Below are positions 11,104 through 23,665 of a stretch of DNA of 64,000 nucleotides, piece after piece. Under the pieces are notes generated by a model that saw nothing but the letters and a program-made list of their open reading frames with translations, ran no database searches and was not told the origin of the DNA. This DNA is from Saposhnikovia divaricata. Its lineage: Eukaryota; Streptophyta; Magnoliopsida; Apiales; Apiaceae. The translations under genes and the position numbers were made by a program. The first letter of the stretch is position 1. Every line of letters begins with the position of its first letter. The stretch spans positions 103,319,001-103,383,000 of the forward strand of contig CM071594.1 of the NCBI GenBank assembly GCA_036435485.1, written 5' to 3'.

Positions 11104-11486
11104 GAGTCGTGCAAGGCTCAACTTTAGGGATATTTATGCAGAATTCTCCTCAAGAAAAAATGCATTGAAGAGTCGGGGGTAGTAGGTACCATGCTACATG
11201 GACGATTTTTATAAAAGCATCAGATTTTTGAACAAATAAATATATGAGTGAGGTTCAGGTACGACTGTATTCATGACATCCACCTGGAGCAAGTTCCTAA
11301 AAGTATGCGTACCTGAAACCGATAGGAAAAGGTTCAAACAACTTAACCTATGAAAGCTGAAGTTATATACTTTATGATATTAATGGAATCATGGAATGAA
11401 CAACATACGTACTTTGATTGAAAGGTTCACTTAATGATGGTTTGAGTACAATCATCAGGATGCATGGTGTGTTTATATGGCAAGTA

Positions 11487-12233
11487 TGTTAACTCGAATA
11501 ACTTGTAGAAGGGGGGGTTGAATACAAGTTATATAATCGTGTCTGATTTTTGCTTTATTAGATGAACAAGAATAAACGAATGAATCAAACTTTGTTTGTA
11601 TTAAATAAATCAAATACAAACTCTACCAAAGGTGTACAATACCTTTAGCAGCTGCTGACAATACAAATTTCTCTCTCTGTTTGTTTCGAACTCTTGAATA
11701 CAAACCTTATACAGAGCTTCACACGATATGCACTCTATATTTCTCAATTCGCTCTTTTTAAAATAATATAGAGAGAGTATTTATAATGCTATCTATCAAC
11801 TAATAACAGATTTATAATCTATCTATGACAATGTTCTGCCGTCCAGTTGATAGTTTCCATCAATAGAGAATTCGTTTTCTTCACGATATCTTCTTGCTTG
11901 TTTTTCAAAAAACGATCCTGTTTTATAGCACTTGGCAGTTTCTGTAGCATCCATAATAACATCATCAGTAACACGACTGATATCAGGATTTCTCATTGCA
12001 TCAGGATCTGATCATCCCATCAGTATTTGATCAGGATCTGACTTGCTGTATCAGGATCTGCTCTTAGTTCCTGAAATGTAGTCTCTAACGCACTATTCCT
12101 GACTAAACTCTACAGATTACTGTCTAACACATATATCCTCTACAAAGTGCTAAATCCTTTATAAGATCAGGATATACAAGAAGTATTAGCAAATTCTATT
12201 CTTAACATCACAACTCATGAATTATTCCTAACA
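11487..12233 (-). repeat. R3 3' LTR (left copy)
   Basis: 747 bp. On the minus strand a TATA-like ATTATAAATAC lies at about 11779-11789. Upstream of it (11965-12062 on the plus strand) the word ATCAGGATCTG recurs with variants. Ends CCTAACA at 12233. Confidence 0.92.
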
Positions 12234-12247
12234 ATCTCCCCCTATTT
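12234..12247 (-). other. R3 polypurine tract
   Basis: Minus-strand AAATAGGGGGAGAT directly before the 3' LTR, the typical SIRE-type plus-strand primer. Confidence 0.8.
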
Positions 12248-12396
12248 ATGCTTTAGAATCTGAAGCATAAATCTAAGTTGTAGATGTCAAAACAAATAAC
12301 AATACAACCAGAATAGAATTTTTGAATTTAAGATCATGAAGTTAAGTACCTCCTTCTTCAGATGTAGACATGTATCTAGTATTTAGAAGAAAGAAT

Positions 12397-15300
12397 TCAA
12401 CTATTTGATGCTTCTTTTCCTTTACCACTTCCATGATGAAATTTACCAACTCTGTCACCCTTAATTCTGCTCCCAGTCTGTTTATCTCCCCCAGTCTGTT
12501 GTTGTTGTTGTTTCTGGATTGTCTTCATCTCCCCCTTTTTGACATCAGCAACATTAATTCCAAGAGATAAAGTAACAGAACAAATGAGATTCATCAGAAC
12601 TGCTTGATTGTCCATAATAGTGACTTGGTTTTCTTCAAGAATTTGAAGTCTCGCTTGAATATCACTTTGAGATTTCTGAATGGTTTGTAAAATTTCAGAA
12701 TTGACTTCAATGTTGGAAGTGCTTGTTGTATCTTCAGATTCAGATGCCGAAAGAACTTTATCTTCAAGTCTTATAGAAGAAGTTGCCTGTTTAGAATGAT
12801 ATTCAAGTAATAATACTTGAGTAGAGGTACAAACATCTTCATCTCTCTGATCTGGAGCTGAAGTATTATCATCCTGTCCTTCACCAATATTCTGTGTACT
12901 AACATCTACAAATCCTGACTCCTCCTTAGATTGATCAGATATTGTTAATGTCTCAATTCTAGCTGAAATTGGAAGTACATACAAAGGAATACAGGGATCA
13001 TTTGGAATATCTTCTGGTACTGGTTGAGTAGAAGTTTGTCTTAACCTTTCACCTCTGTTGTTAATGATTCCCGCAAGCCTTTCTTTCTGTTTCTGAGCTT
13101 TAAATTATGGCTTTGCATTGTGATATGCTAAGTCATTCTTCTCATACATCTTGATAAAAGAATAAGTACCAGCATTCAAACCAAGATTTTCAGACCAAGA
13201 TTCAGGAAAAACCTGATCCCAGAAATCAAACGATGGTGGTTTCCTAATTTTCTCTCCCTCACTATGGAGTTGATCATCCATACCCTCATTCTCACTTTGA
13301 CTATTTAAAGTCAACACTCTTATACCTCTCCTTTTGCCTGGTCAGGAGCCAGCCTCTCTGTGTGTGGATCTATATCCATCTTTTCAAGTGTATCACTCAA
13401 ATTTGGATAAGTGCTCTCATGACCTACAGAAAAATAGGGATTAGAAGAAGTTTTTATACCTGAACTCACATGGAGTGAGGGTTCCTCAAATGGCATGGGG
13501 CTTGAGGTTTTCTCCAAGGAGTGAGCCGCTATAGTCTCTGAACCCTTACAAACATCTACTTTCTTTCCAGAAACTACAGGCTCCAGTATACCACTTTCAG
13601 GTTTTACACTAGACTCTGATGTCTTCAGTAATACTTCATTAGGCATCTTAGCTAGTATGTCACCGTCTTTAAGTGTTGGTTGCTGAGACATACCCTCAAG
13701 GTGGATAGACTCTGAAAGAACAATATTGGTTTGATCTTCTGGAAAATCAATCAAAGTCATTCCTCCAATATCATAGGGTTTCTCACTTGCAATTTCAGTC
13801 ACCACAGAAGACCTTCCAGCATCAGCCATCACAGTTCCTGAGTCATCCAACCTCTGATTAGATGGTACTTGTGTTGCAATGACTATGATATGATCTATTC
13901 TACTATTCACCACTGGTGCAATAGCATCTTCTGTTGACTGCTTCCCTCTATCAACTACCTCCTCTTGTTCACCTTGAGCTGAAGCATCTTCAACAATGAC
14001 ATCCTTGTCAAATAGATATGCATAAAGTGATTGAAGTGCAACATGCTTAGGAAGTCCAAATTTCTTGTGTAATTCCTTTCTGACTGATACATAGAAGTAC
14101 GTCTTCATTAAATCAAGTCTTTGATGTAACAGTCCATATTCTTCAGGAAATGAAAGTTTGGGAACTCTTTCAATCAGAAAATCTAGAACAGGCCTGGAAA
14201 GCTTCACTTTTAGAGAAATAAGTTCCATAGCCAGTCTGTATGTCAATGTTGTTTCCCATGAAGAATCAAGATCCAGATCTCTCTTGTCAGATACTGACAT
14301 GAATATAGCCTTATTTGTAGAGACCTGCATAATGTTAGTTGGACTTGACACTGTGTGTAGGTGGCAAATAAATCTTTCTCCTTGTTCTCCTAGTATAGTG
14401 AGCAACAGATTTGTCTTGAGAAGACTCAAGAGGTGTAGACACAGAAGTGATCTTGGAATGAGATCTTTTATCAATAGACACAGTCTTTTGAGAGACAATA
14501 TCCAGTAACTGTTTTCCCTTTTTAAGAACTACAGCCTTTTGGGAGACTACAGCCTGGCTGTGACTAGGTGTTCCATTTCTTTGTCCTAGATTAGAAAGTT
14601 GAATTACAACCTTCAATTCTGCTCTCTCAGCAAGAGATAAATTATCATCATCTTCACTAGAACTACTACTTGAAATGACAAATCTTCTCTTCCTTACAAC
14701 TGATGTCTTTTGAGAAACACCAGAGGTTGGCTTCTTTGAAACAATAGGCTATGGATCAAAGTTTGGTTCTAGAATTGTTTCAGAGACTACAATGTTTCTG
14801 GCTACTTGGGTAGACACAGGGGGTTCTCCTTCAACTGAGATTCCTGAGTCATTTCACCACCAAAGAAAGAAGAATTATAGATAGTAGGAAGATGAGTTCT
14901 TAGAAGTACCTGAACATGATTTGGATAGTGTAATGCAAGTATTTCATCTTGATTCTTTTCACTGTCCTTCTTTGTAATGTCAGAGAAAATTCTCTTTTGC
15001 TGTACATAAGAAGAAACACAATATTCTCTACCAAATCTAGCTTCAACATCAGGAATGAAATGGTTAATAAACAGTTGCATGAATCTGTGATAATAAACCA
15101 TATTCCTGTCATGATCTCTTGACCCAAGTTTAATACACATCTGATTTAAGATAATGTGACCAAAATTAATTACTCGGCTATAAAGCAAGCCATATGCAAT
15201 ATGTGATGTAACAACAGTAATTTGTTGAAAAGAACTACATTTACCAGTAAAACATTTAGCAATTTGATCAAAGAAGAAAGACCATTCTTTCCTAAGAAAG

Positions 15301-15734
15301 GATCTATTTAACTGGCTCATGTTATCTAGAGGTCCATCATAACCTAATTTAGATAACATAGTTCTCACATCATCATCAGATGGTACATTCTCAAAATTCG
15401 TACTAACAGGTAAGCGAAGTACTGAATTAACAACAGATTCAGTAAGATCAAATTAGTCTTGTCCTAAGTGTAGAACAATCTTACCTGATTGACTTTGAGT
15501 AGAGTCAATTACCTCAGCATTCTCCCAAGCTTGTGAAACAGCTACTTGATTAATTTGTGGAGATGCTGTCAAGGCATAGTTTAATGGTCCTTTCGCCATA
15601 AAGTCCATTATCGGGTGAGAATCAGTTGACACCCCTTCTTTGTTGGTGATAGCTGCAACATGATTGTTCATCATAAAATCAAAGTCACCAAACTTGAAAG
15701 CTACTGATTTGGGCAGTCTTCTTTGAGTTGCCAT
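12397..15734 (-). pseudogene. R3 ORF2, long extra ORF downstream of pol (SIRE env-like position), degenerate
   Basis: About 1,110 codons from ATG at 15734 to a stop at 12397, broken by an in-frame TAA (15453) and frame changes near 14800 (a G run), 14340 and 13320. An N-terminal module (about 15450-14850) contains FLRKEWSFFFDQI, then QKRIFSDITKKD; both recur in R4 ORF2. A second predicted helical stretch (about 14300-14000, TLTYRLAMELISLKVKLSRP) is seen only here. An acidic, Ser/Thr-rich linker follows. Near the C terminus a coiled-coil-like segment (12700-12550) carries LQILEENQ and ends in DVKKGE, again shared with R4. This ORF occupies the place of the SIRE 'env-like' gene, but I see no signal peptide or convincing membrane span. 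Function unknown; a structural or nucleic-acid-associated role is only inference. Confidence 0.75.
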
Positions 15735-16337
15735 TTTGATCTGAAAAGAACTTAAGAAATATTTGAAATTGATTAGTGATTTTGAGAACTCGAGAGTGTT
15801 TTTGCTTTAGAGAATGAAATTAGAGAAAGCAATTACACGATTAGAATGTCAAAATAATTATATTTCAAAAATCCTTCAGACCCATTATCCCACGTTGACA
15901 CGTAGGTTGACAGGTGTCAGTCCCTGAAAAATGCAGTTACCCACGACTTTTGGAAAATAAAATCCAAAAATAATTTCAAGTAAATAAATCAAGGTAAAAT
16001 CAAGATAAAAATCAATACTGATCAGCTTCCTTTTCCTGATGTGATCTTCTCATCAGGATAATCACACGATTCAATGTGATTTCTGAATAAAAAGAATTAC
16101 TAATCCTGATTTGAACACACTTGTATTCCTGATCAATATCATCCTGATTCCAAAGACTAAATGAAGTTTCCACATGGCATTTTCTTTTACCTGTAAAAGA
16201 AATAAATAAAATCTGAACAAAATCAATTGGTTAAATTTGTTCAATATTTCTTGAAAATACAAGAAATATAGTCACACATAATTATGACTGTCTGCATTGA
16301 TATTTCCCAAATGACTGTTCAGCTTCTCATGTCTTTC

Positions 16338-16345
16338 TATAAAAG
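16338..16345 (+). promoter_or_regulatory. TATA box of the antisense gene in R3
   Basis: TATAAAAG on the plus strand, 63 bp before the ATG at 16401, followed by a CT-rich leader. This is the usual spacing and composition of a plant polymerase II promoter and is independent of the R3 LTR. Confidence 0.55.
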
Positions 16346-16400
16346 AATCCGACGTCTTATGCCATTCTCCAAAACCTTTTCATTCTTTTCTCTTTCCATC

Positions 16401-16691
16401 ATGACTTCCCAACCAAATCTTCATATGAACCCTAGCTTTTGGTTCATTACCACTGAGAAGTTCTTTACTCTTGATGATCAGGAGCAAGTAAACTATCTCT
16501 TAGAAAAGATGACTTTTCTCATTGAGTCAGATATGGTTGGTCTTAACCCAGATAATTTCCACGAATCTCCTCTAAAACATCTACCAGTTGGATACAATCC
16601 TCCTCTAATCTCTTCATACCTTGAGGATGAAGAATTTGGTGAAGAGTCTGAGGTTGATCTTGATGGAGATGCTATTCATCTTCTTCAATAA
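16401..16691 (+). CDS. Antisense ORF (96 aa) inside R3, acidic protein of unknown function
   Basis: Intact plus-strand frame, opposite to R3, lying between the end of pol (17285) and the start of ORF2 (15734). I choose the ATG at 16401 because it follows a TATA box at 16338 and a pyrimidine-rich leader; the frame is also open upstream to 16284. The protein starts MTSQPNLHMNPSFWF, has a mixed helical middle with a Pro-rich HLPVGYNPP segment, and ends in a strongly acidic tail (LEDEEFGEESEVDLDGD). No known domain is recognised. Possible polyadenylation signals (TTGATTAATGAAAATA) lie at 16870-16885. It stays open while every sense ORF of R3 is broken. R4 has no equivalent frame. It could be a retrotransposon antisense ORF, a captured host fragment, or chance. 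Confidence 0.5.
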   Translation: MTSQPNLHMNPSFWFITTEKFFTLDDQEQVNYLLEKMTFLIESDMVGLNPDNFHESPLKHLPVGYNPPLISSYLEDEEFGEESEVDLDGDAIHLLQ

Positions 16692-17284
16692 GCATGAAGA
16701 TGAGTCAGCTGCTTTCATACAAGTCACCCAGACAAGAAATCCAATCTTGAGATGCTTCTTGTCCTGAAGTTGATCATTGAGAATTGAAGCAGTAACAGCT
16801 TTAGATAAGAATAGAATTAGTAGTAGTTAGACAAAAAAATTGTATTTCATTTTCATGTATGTAATGCTTTTGATTAATGAAAATACAAGTTTTCTTATTA
16901 TCTACTTGTCTATCGTTGTTTATTGACTGACATGAATAATCATATAAATTATCAGTATGCATGTAATAAAACTTGCTAACATAGATTTAACAAAACTCAG
17001 AATTGAATCATTAAATAACACGAACTTCAGAATTTGAAACAGTAAGACACACAAATTTCACAATCCTGATACTGACGATACAATCCTGATGTTAATACTG
17101 ATGACGTCAGCATAATGATAGCAATCCTGATCCTGATGTTTTATTAATAAGTCTATCATACTGAAATTTATCAAGATAAAATGTTACAGCTTAAGCATTT
17201 AACAATCAAGTATAGATCCTGACAAAGATATCAAGTCTATAAGCTGAAACAACATACCTTGCTACTTGTGCAGATGTTAAAGAT
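16692..17284 (-). other. R3 non-coding spacer after pol
   Basis: Between pol and the antisense gene. Rich in the word ATCCTGAT and relatives (for example 17060-17140). No ORF or RNA gene seen. Confidence 0.6.
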
Positions 17285-20200
17285 CTAAAAATTTAACATT
17301 CCTAACTCACTAACTAATCTAATGAATATAGCCTCATCAAGTGGTTTAGTTAGAATATCTATAAGCTGTTTGTCAATAGGAACAAAATGAAGTTCCACAG
17401 TAACATTTTCAATATGTACTTTAATAAAATGATATCTGACATCAATGTGCTTAGTCCTTGAGTGTTGAACTGGATTTTCTGCAACTTTGATAGCACTAGT
17501 ATTATCACAAAACATATGAATATTACTAAGTATCATACCATAATCCATCAATTGATTTCTTATCCAAAGGAGTTGAGCACAACAACTGCCTGCTACAATG
17601 TATTCAGCTTATGCAGTTGAGGTTGAAACTGATTGCTGCTTCTTGCTTGCCCAAGAAATCAATCTGTTTCCAAAGAATTGACATGTACCTGTAGTGCTTT
17701 TCCTGTCTATTTTACACCCTACATAATCAGAGTCTGAATAGCCAATTAGGGAGAAATCAGATTCTCTTGGATACCACAAACCAAGATTTGGAGTTCCCTT
17801 GAGATATCTAAAAATTCTCTTCAAAGCAATTAAATGAGATTCCTTAGGATCACTTTGGAATCTAGCACATAAACAGGTAGAGAACATTATATCAGGTCTA
17901 CTTGCAGTTAGATATAACAGTGAACCTATCATGCCTTTATAGCTAGTGTTATCAACACTTTTTCCCTTAGGATCAGAGTCTAGCTTAGTGGCTGTTGCCA
18001 TTGGTGTCTTTATAATTGCACAATTTTGAAAGTCAAACCTTTTTAAAAGTTCTTTGATATACTTTGACTGATTAATGAAAATGCCAGTCTCAGTCTGTTT
18101 GACCTGCAAGCCTAAAAGGTAATTTATTTCACCCAACATGCTCATCTGATACTTAGACTGCATAAGCTTGCTAAACTTAGCACATAACTTTTCATTAGTA
18201 GAACCAAATATAATATCATCAACATAAACTTGAACTAAAAGCAAATCACCTTTTATCTTTCTAAAGAATAAAGTTTTGTCAATTGTACCTCTTGTGAAGC
18301 CATTTTCAAGAAGAGATTTAGACAAAGTCTAATACCATGCTCTTGGTGCCTGCTTTAGTCCATAGAGTGCTTTGTCAAGTTTGTAGACATGATTTGGAAA
18401 CTTTGGATCAATAAAACCAGGTGGTTGTTCCACATACACTTCCTCATCAAGTTTGCCATTTAGAAAAGCACTCTTTACATCCATCTGGTATACCTTGAAT
18501 TTTGAATGAGTTGCAAATGCAAAAAACATTCTGATTGCCTCCAATCTTGCTACAGGTGCAAAGGTTTCATCATAGTCAATTCCTTCTTCCTGAAAATAAC
18601 CCTTGGCCACCAGTCTTGCTTTGTTTCTTACAATCATACCAGATTCATCTAGCTTGTTTCTGAAAACCCATTTACCACCAACAATAGATCTATCTTTAGG
18701 TCTTGGTACCAGTTTCCAAACTTTGTTCCTCTCAAACTCATTCAATTCTTCATGTATTGCTATTACCCAATCAGGATCCTGTAAGGCTTCTTCAACCTTC
18801 TTAGGTTCATTCTTTAAGAGAAAACAACTGTACAAGCATTCATTTTGAATTGATCTTCTAGTTCAAACACCACTATTTGGATCACCAATAATCAAATCTT
18901 CAGTATGATCCTTTGTCCATTTTCTAACAGGTGGTAGATTGCTCCTGCTAGACTCTCCCCCTAAGTTAGTGGTATCTCTTGTAGAAGAGTGTTCATTTCC
19001 TTCAAAAGCTCCCCCCTTGATTAATAGAATCAGTGGATTTAATACTGCTGCTAGTTTCTGTTCTTCCTTCATTAGACTCTGAAGGATCAGTTCCTGATGA
19101 AGTAGACTCTGAACGACTAGTCTGATCCTGACCAGTACTATGTTCTCTTTGATTGAATTTCTCCCCCTGAATAGTAGCATTCCTTTGAGAAGCAAAAGAG
19201 ATTTCCTCTGGAGAACCTTCATCATCACTGGAGAGAATCTCAGAATACTTAAGATTTTCAAATTCCAGATTGTCATGGCTTTCATCAGTTTGCAAAATTC
19301 CAAACTTCTTATCATCAAATGCAACATGAATTGATTCCATAACAATATGAGTTCTAAGATTGTATACTTTGAAGGCCTTTGATGCTGAATATCCTAGAAA
19401 GATTGCTTCATCCGATTTGGCTTCAAATTTCCCAAGTTGTTCTGGATGAACTTTCAGGACATAGCATTTGCATCCAAAGATGTGAAAGTATTTCACACTT
19501 GTTTTCTTTCCTTTGATCATCTCATAGGGAGTCTTACCATGAGCATTTACTAAGGTACAGTTTTGAGTGAGACATGCAGTGTTGATAGCTTCTGCCCAGA
19601 AATAGGTTGGAAGCTTTGCATCTGCAAGCATGGTTCTTGTTGCCTCTATAAGAGTTCTGTTCTTTCTTTCTATTATACAATTCTGCTGAGGTGTTCCAGG
19701 TGCAGAAAACTGTTGAGTAATTCCATTATCTGTACAATACTCCTCCATTGTAGAATTCTTAAATTTTGTACCATTGTCACTTCTGAGCAATTTGACCCTG
19801 TACTCATGCTATTTTGAATATTCTTGACAAGTTCAATGATTTGCCGAGGAGCTTCATCCTTGTTGTGTAGAAAGAATACCCATATGAACCTTGTGTAATC
19901 ATCCACCATAACTAGAGCATATCTTTTCTTGTTGATAGACATAATGTTTACTGGACCAAATAAATCAAGATGCAGCATGTGAAATGGTTCAGTAATTGAA
20001 TTTTTTTTCTTGCTCTTGAAAGTGGTTCTTCTTTGTTTTCCAAGCTGACAAGCATCACAAAGTCCATCTTGCACATAATTTGCCTGAGGTAGGCCTCTCA
20101 CCGGATGGTGCTTAACAAGTTGATTAAGCTTCTTGAAGTTGAGATGTGAGAGTTTCTTGTGCCAGTTCCAGCTTTCATCATTTGATGCCTTGCTGTAAAG

Positions 20201-20602
20201 ACATCTAACAGTTCCTTTAGATGTGTCATTCAAGCTGGCTTCATATATGTTACCATGTCTCTGACCAGTCAAAACAATGTCTTCATTCTTCATATTCAAG
20301 ATTTTGCATCCTTTACTGGCAAAGATTGATTGGTAACCCTTATCACCCAGTTGACTTATGCTTAAAAGTGTGTGTTTCAAGCCTTCAACCAGTTCTACGT
20401 TTTCTATGATGACATTCCCCAAAATAATTGAGCCATATCCCAGAGTTTCTCCTTTGTTGCCATCTCCAAAGGATATTACTGGGCCAGCTTTCCTCTCAAA
20501 CTTTGTAAGCAGGGACTTCTTTCCAGTCATATGTCCAGAGCATCCACTGTCCAAGATAATTGAATGCTTATTTCCAGTGCCCGACAAACAAAAAGTAGCT
20601 AG
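17285..20602 (-). pseudogene. pol: R3 pol: protease, integrase, reverse transcriptase, RNase H, degenerate
   Basis: Domains follow Ty1/copia order on the minus strand. Protease starts near 20560 with LDSGCSGHMTG (DSG active site). Integrase has the HHCC finger (WHKKLSHL ... CDACQLGKQ), catalytic Asp in HLDLFGP, the RSDNG motif at 19785, and the Glu in IERKNR. RT shows YQMDVKSAFLNG near 18490 and YVDDIIFGST near 18200. RNase H shows YSDSDYVGCKIDRKSTTG and ends SELGMLNF at 17285. One frame is used at both ends; a frameshift near 19800 and a second near 19010 put the integrase core out of frame and then restore it. In-frame stops: TGA 18863, TAG 18329, TAA 17609. In the integrase PQQNG motif Gly has become Cys. 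Not functional as read. Confidence 0.93.
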
Positions 20603-22887
20603 TTAGAATTTTTTAGGACCCAACTTTGATTGGATCCTTTCTTACTAACTTTTGAACCAACAGGCTTTGAAGATTTTGCTTTTGATTTACCTGTTGTAGA
20701 GTCAACCTTAGACTCTGATTTCACAAACTGTTTGTGACTAGGAGTTTCAGATTTCAGAGAATAATAGTCATAATACAATTCATGATACTCCTTACACATA
20801 TAATTGAATGAAGTAAACTACCACAATGATAACAGGGTTCTTGTGGTTGGTATTTAATTCTCTGAGTCTTGGGGAATCTGGACCCAGTTTTCCAAGAAGG
20901 TTTTTGATTGTAGTCTAGGGCCAAATGATTATTATTTCCACATTTATAGCATTTCTTCCTAGGTGCATCAGGTACACTCTTGTAATTATTCTCTTTATTA
21001 ATACCTTCTTTTCCATTCCTATTTCTTCTGATCTTGCTAGACTCTGAAATACTTTCTAGTCTCTGTTTCAACTGAGACTTAGACAGAAAACCTATGTTGA
21101 CATTCTTAGGTTTTTTCTAACACTCTCTCATCTGAATTGCTATTGTTAATTCTTTTGTGCACAACTGGGGTACCTTTAGAATCAACAAATTTAACATGTT
21201 TAGATTCAGAAACTATCTTCTTACCTTCAGACTTAGATGTGCTAGCTTCAATTTTACTATCATCATTGAAAATAGCTACAGTATCTTCTTGCCTAGCCTT
21301 ATCAAAATCTAAACCATTAACTTTACCAAGAATTTGATTTTCAATGATTTCTTGAGTCTTTTTACAAGAATTGTTAATGGTTTTAATCACATCTCTCTCT
21401 TCCTCTAGTTCTTTTCTGACATAGTCATAAGCCTCAAAAATAACACTATAATCATGCTTAGCTTTATCAGAACTTAACCTATATTCTTCCATTTGAATTA
21501 ACTCAGATTCAAGAAAATTATTTCTACTAACTAATTCATCATTCTTAGCCTTAAGTTCATTTTTTTTCACTAGCAAGAATTTTGAAATTAGTCATAAGAT
21601 TCTTAAAATCAACATGAATAGATCTAATATCATCAGAATCTAAGCTATCAAATGAATCAAGAGAGTGAAGTGATACCTTAACAGAAGATGAAGAAGTTTT
21701 CGTTGGAGATCCAGGCTTGTCTGAAGCACTTGTCATCAATGCAATGTTGTCATAATCCAATTCATCATCAGAATTACTGGAGTCTGCCCAATCCTTCTTT
21801 GTGACCATTAGTGCATTACCCTTCCCTGAATTTTTAGGCTTCTTGCACTCACTAGCAAAGTGTCCAAGCTCACTGCAGTTAAAGCACTTGATCTTGGCTT
21901 TATCAAGCTTGATAATTGTACTTTTCCTTTGTCACTCTTCTTCTCCTCTTTCTTCGGAAAAGAACCTTTGCTAAATCATCTCCTGTTGAATCTTCCTTTC
22001 TTGAAAGCTTTAGCAAACATAGCAAAGAGTTCTTGCATCTCTGATTCAGAATCATTATCTTCAGAGTCTATATCTGTAGTCCCTGACTCGGAACTTTCTT
22101 TGTTCTTCTTCTTCCTCAAGTCTCTTTCAGTAGATTTAGACTTTTCTTCTGGAAGCTTCTTTGATTTAGATTGAGCAGTGAGTGCAACAGTTTTCATCTT
22201 TCCTTCACTCCTGCTCTTTTTCTGCTGCCTGTCAAGTTCATAAGCTCTCAATTTTCCATAAACTGCTTCTAATGATATTTCATCCAGATCATTAGCTTCC
22301 TCAATTGCAGATATCTTCTCATTGTAGAAATCAGGAAGAGCTTTCATGAACTTAGTATTCATATCCTTCAAGTCATAATATTTACCATGCATGGCCATCT
22401 CATTGATGAGTTTAGTAAACCTATCAAAGGTGTCAGTAAGTGACTCACCAGACTTGGATTCAAAATACTCATACTGTTGTATGAGAAGGGTCCTCATATT
22501 CTTCCTGACAGGTTTTGTTCCTTCACAATGAACCTTTAGATTGTCCCATATCTCCTTAGCAGTTTTACAAGAGAGAACATAGTTAGTGAGAACAGAATCA
22601 AGACTATTGAATAGTATGTTTCTCACTTTAGCATCTTTAAGAACGTTCTCCTTTTCCTTATCTGTCCATTCAGATTTAGACTTCTCTGCTGTATGTTCTG
22701 GAACAAATTTTCCTTCGACAGTTACTTGAGGAACAAGCCTTGTTGGAACAAAAGGCCCATCTCTGATTCTGTCAAGATAATCAGGATCTGTTGCTTCCAA
22801 GTGATGCAACATCTTCACTTCCCATAGAGTATATTCGTTTCTCTTGAGCAAAGGGATCTTAGTATTACCATCCTTGTAACCAGACAT
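20599..22887 (-). pseudogene. gag: R3 gag, degenerate
   Basis: ATG at 22887 (MSGYKDGNTKIPLLKRNEY) followed by a copia-type gag domain of the UBN2 kind: KEIWDNLKVHCEG, then LTDTFDRFTKLINEM and KFMKALPDFY. The first frame stays open for 303 codons and stops at 21976; a frame change follows before a good CX2CX4HX4C zinc knuckle (CFNCSELGHFASEC, about 21890-21850). A coiled-coil-like Lys/Glu-rich stretch lies at 21580-21350, after another frame change at a run of T (about 21565). Two further knuckle-like motifs lie at 20965-20810; in the first (CYKCGNNNHLALDY) the last Cys is replaced. The frame stops at 20599, and pol continues in another frame. Confidence 0.9.
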
Positions 22888-22922
22888 GATTGCAGATCTT
22901 TATGATTATTCGAAATCAACCT

Positions 22923-22934
22923 GCTCTGATACCA
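22923..22934 (-). other. R3 primer-binding site (initiator tRNA-Met)
   Basis: Minus-strand TGGTATCAGAGC, two bases inside the 5' LTR: the standard complement of initiator tRNA-Met in Ty1/copia elements. Confidence 0.9.
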
Positions 22935-22936
22935 AC

Positions 22937-23660
22937 TGTTAACTCGAATAACTTGTAGAAGGGGGGTTGAATACAAGTTATATAATCGTGCCTGATTTTT
23001 ACTTTATTAGATGAACAAGAATAAACGAATGAATCAAACTTTATTTGTATTAAATAAATCAAATACAAACTCTACCAAAGGTGTACAATACCTTTAGTAG
23101 CTGCTGACAATACAAATCTCTCTTTGTTTGTTTCGAACTCTCGAATACAAACCTTATACAGAGCTTCACACGATATGCACTCTATATTTCTCAATTCTCT
23201 CTTTTTACAATAATATAGAGAGAGTATTATAATGCTACCTATTAACTAAAAACAGAATTATAATCTATCTATGATAATGTTCTGTCGTCCAGTTGATAGT
23301 TTCCATCAATGGAGAATTCATTTACTTCACGATATTTTCTTGCTTGTTTTTCAAAACAACAATCCTGTTTTATAGCACTTGCCAGTTTTTGTAGCATCCA
23401 TAATGACATCATCAGTAACATGACTGATATCAAGATCTGATCATCCCATCAATATTTGATCAGGATCTGACTTGCTGTATCAGGATCTGCTCTTAGTTCC
23501 TGAAATGTAGTCTCTGACGCACTGTTCCTGACTAAACTCTACAGATTACTGTCTAACACATATATCCTCTACAAAGTGCTAAATCCTTTATAAGATCAGG
23601 ATATACAAGAAGTATTAGCAAATTCTATTCTTAACATCACAACTCATGAATTTCCTAACA
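22937..23660 (-). repeat. R3 5' LTR (right copy)
   Basis: 724 bp. Same ends as the left copy, with about 30 substitutions, several small indels and one roughly 20-bp deletion in the ATCAGGAT word cluster. Followed by AAGTA. Confidence 0.92.
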
Positions 23661-23665
23661 AAGTA

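Larger units (their letters stand above)
8048..11486 (+). other. R2 internal region, 5' part, non-coding
   Basis: No gag, protease or RT motif in any frame. The longest frames (for example 10743-11039, 98 codons) overlap tandem repeats and have no family resemblance. The DNA is saturated with AGGTTC, GAACCTC and AGGTACG words, including the arrays at 8535, 9721 and 10983. Degenerate gag cannot be excluded, but nothing supports it. Confidence 0.6.
11487..23660 (-). mobile_element. R3: SIRE/Maximus-type Ty1/copia retrotransposon, minus strand
   Basis: Bounded by a 5-bp duplication, AAGTA, at 11482-11486 and 23661-23665, inserted in R2. LTRs are 747 and 724 bp (TGTTA...TAACA) with about 4% substitutions plus a roughly 20-bp deletion. 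On the minus strand the order is 5' LTR, initiator-Met primer site, gag, protease-integrase-RT-RNase H, a 1.5-kb spacer containing an antisense gene, a long ORF2, polypurine tract, 3' LTR. The gag-pol order, RT motif YVDDIIFGST and an extra ORF after pol place it in the SIRE/Maximus group (family knowledge; not confirmed by a tree). All long frames carry stops or frameshifts. Confidence 0.92.
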
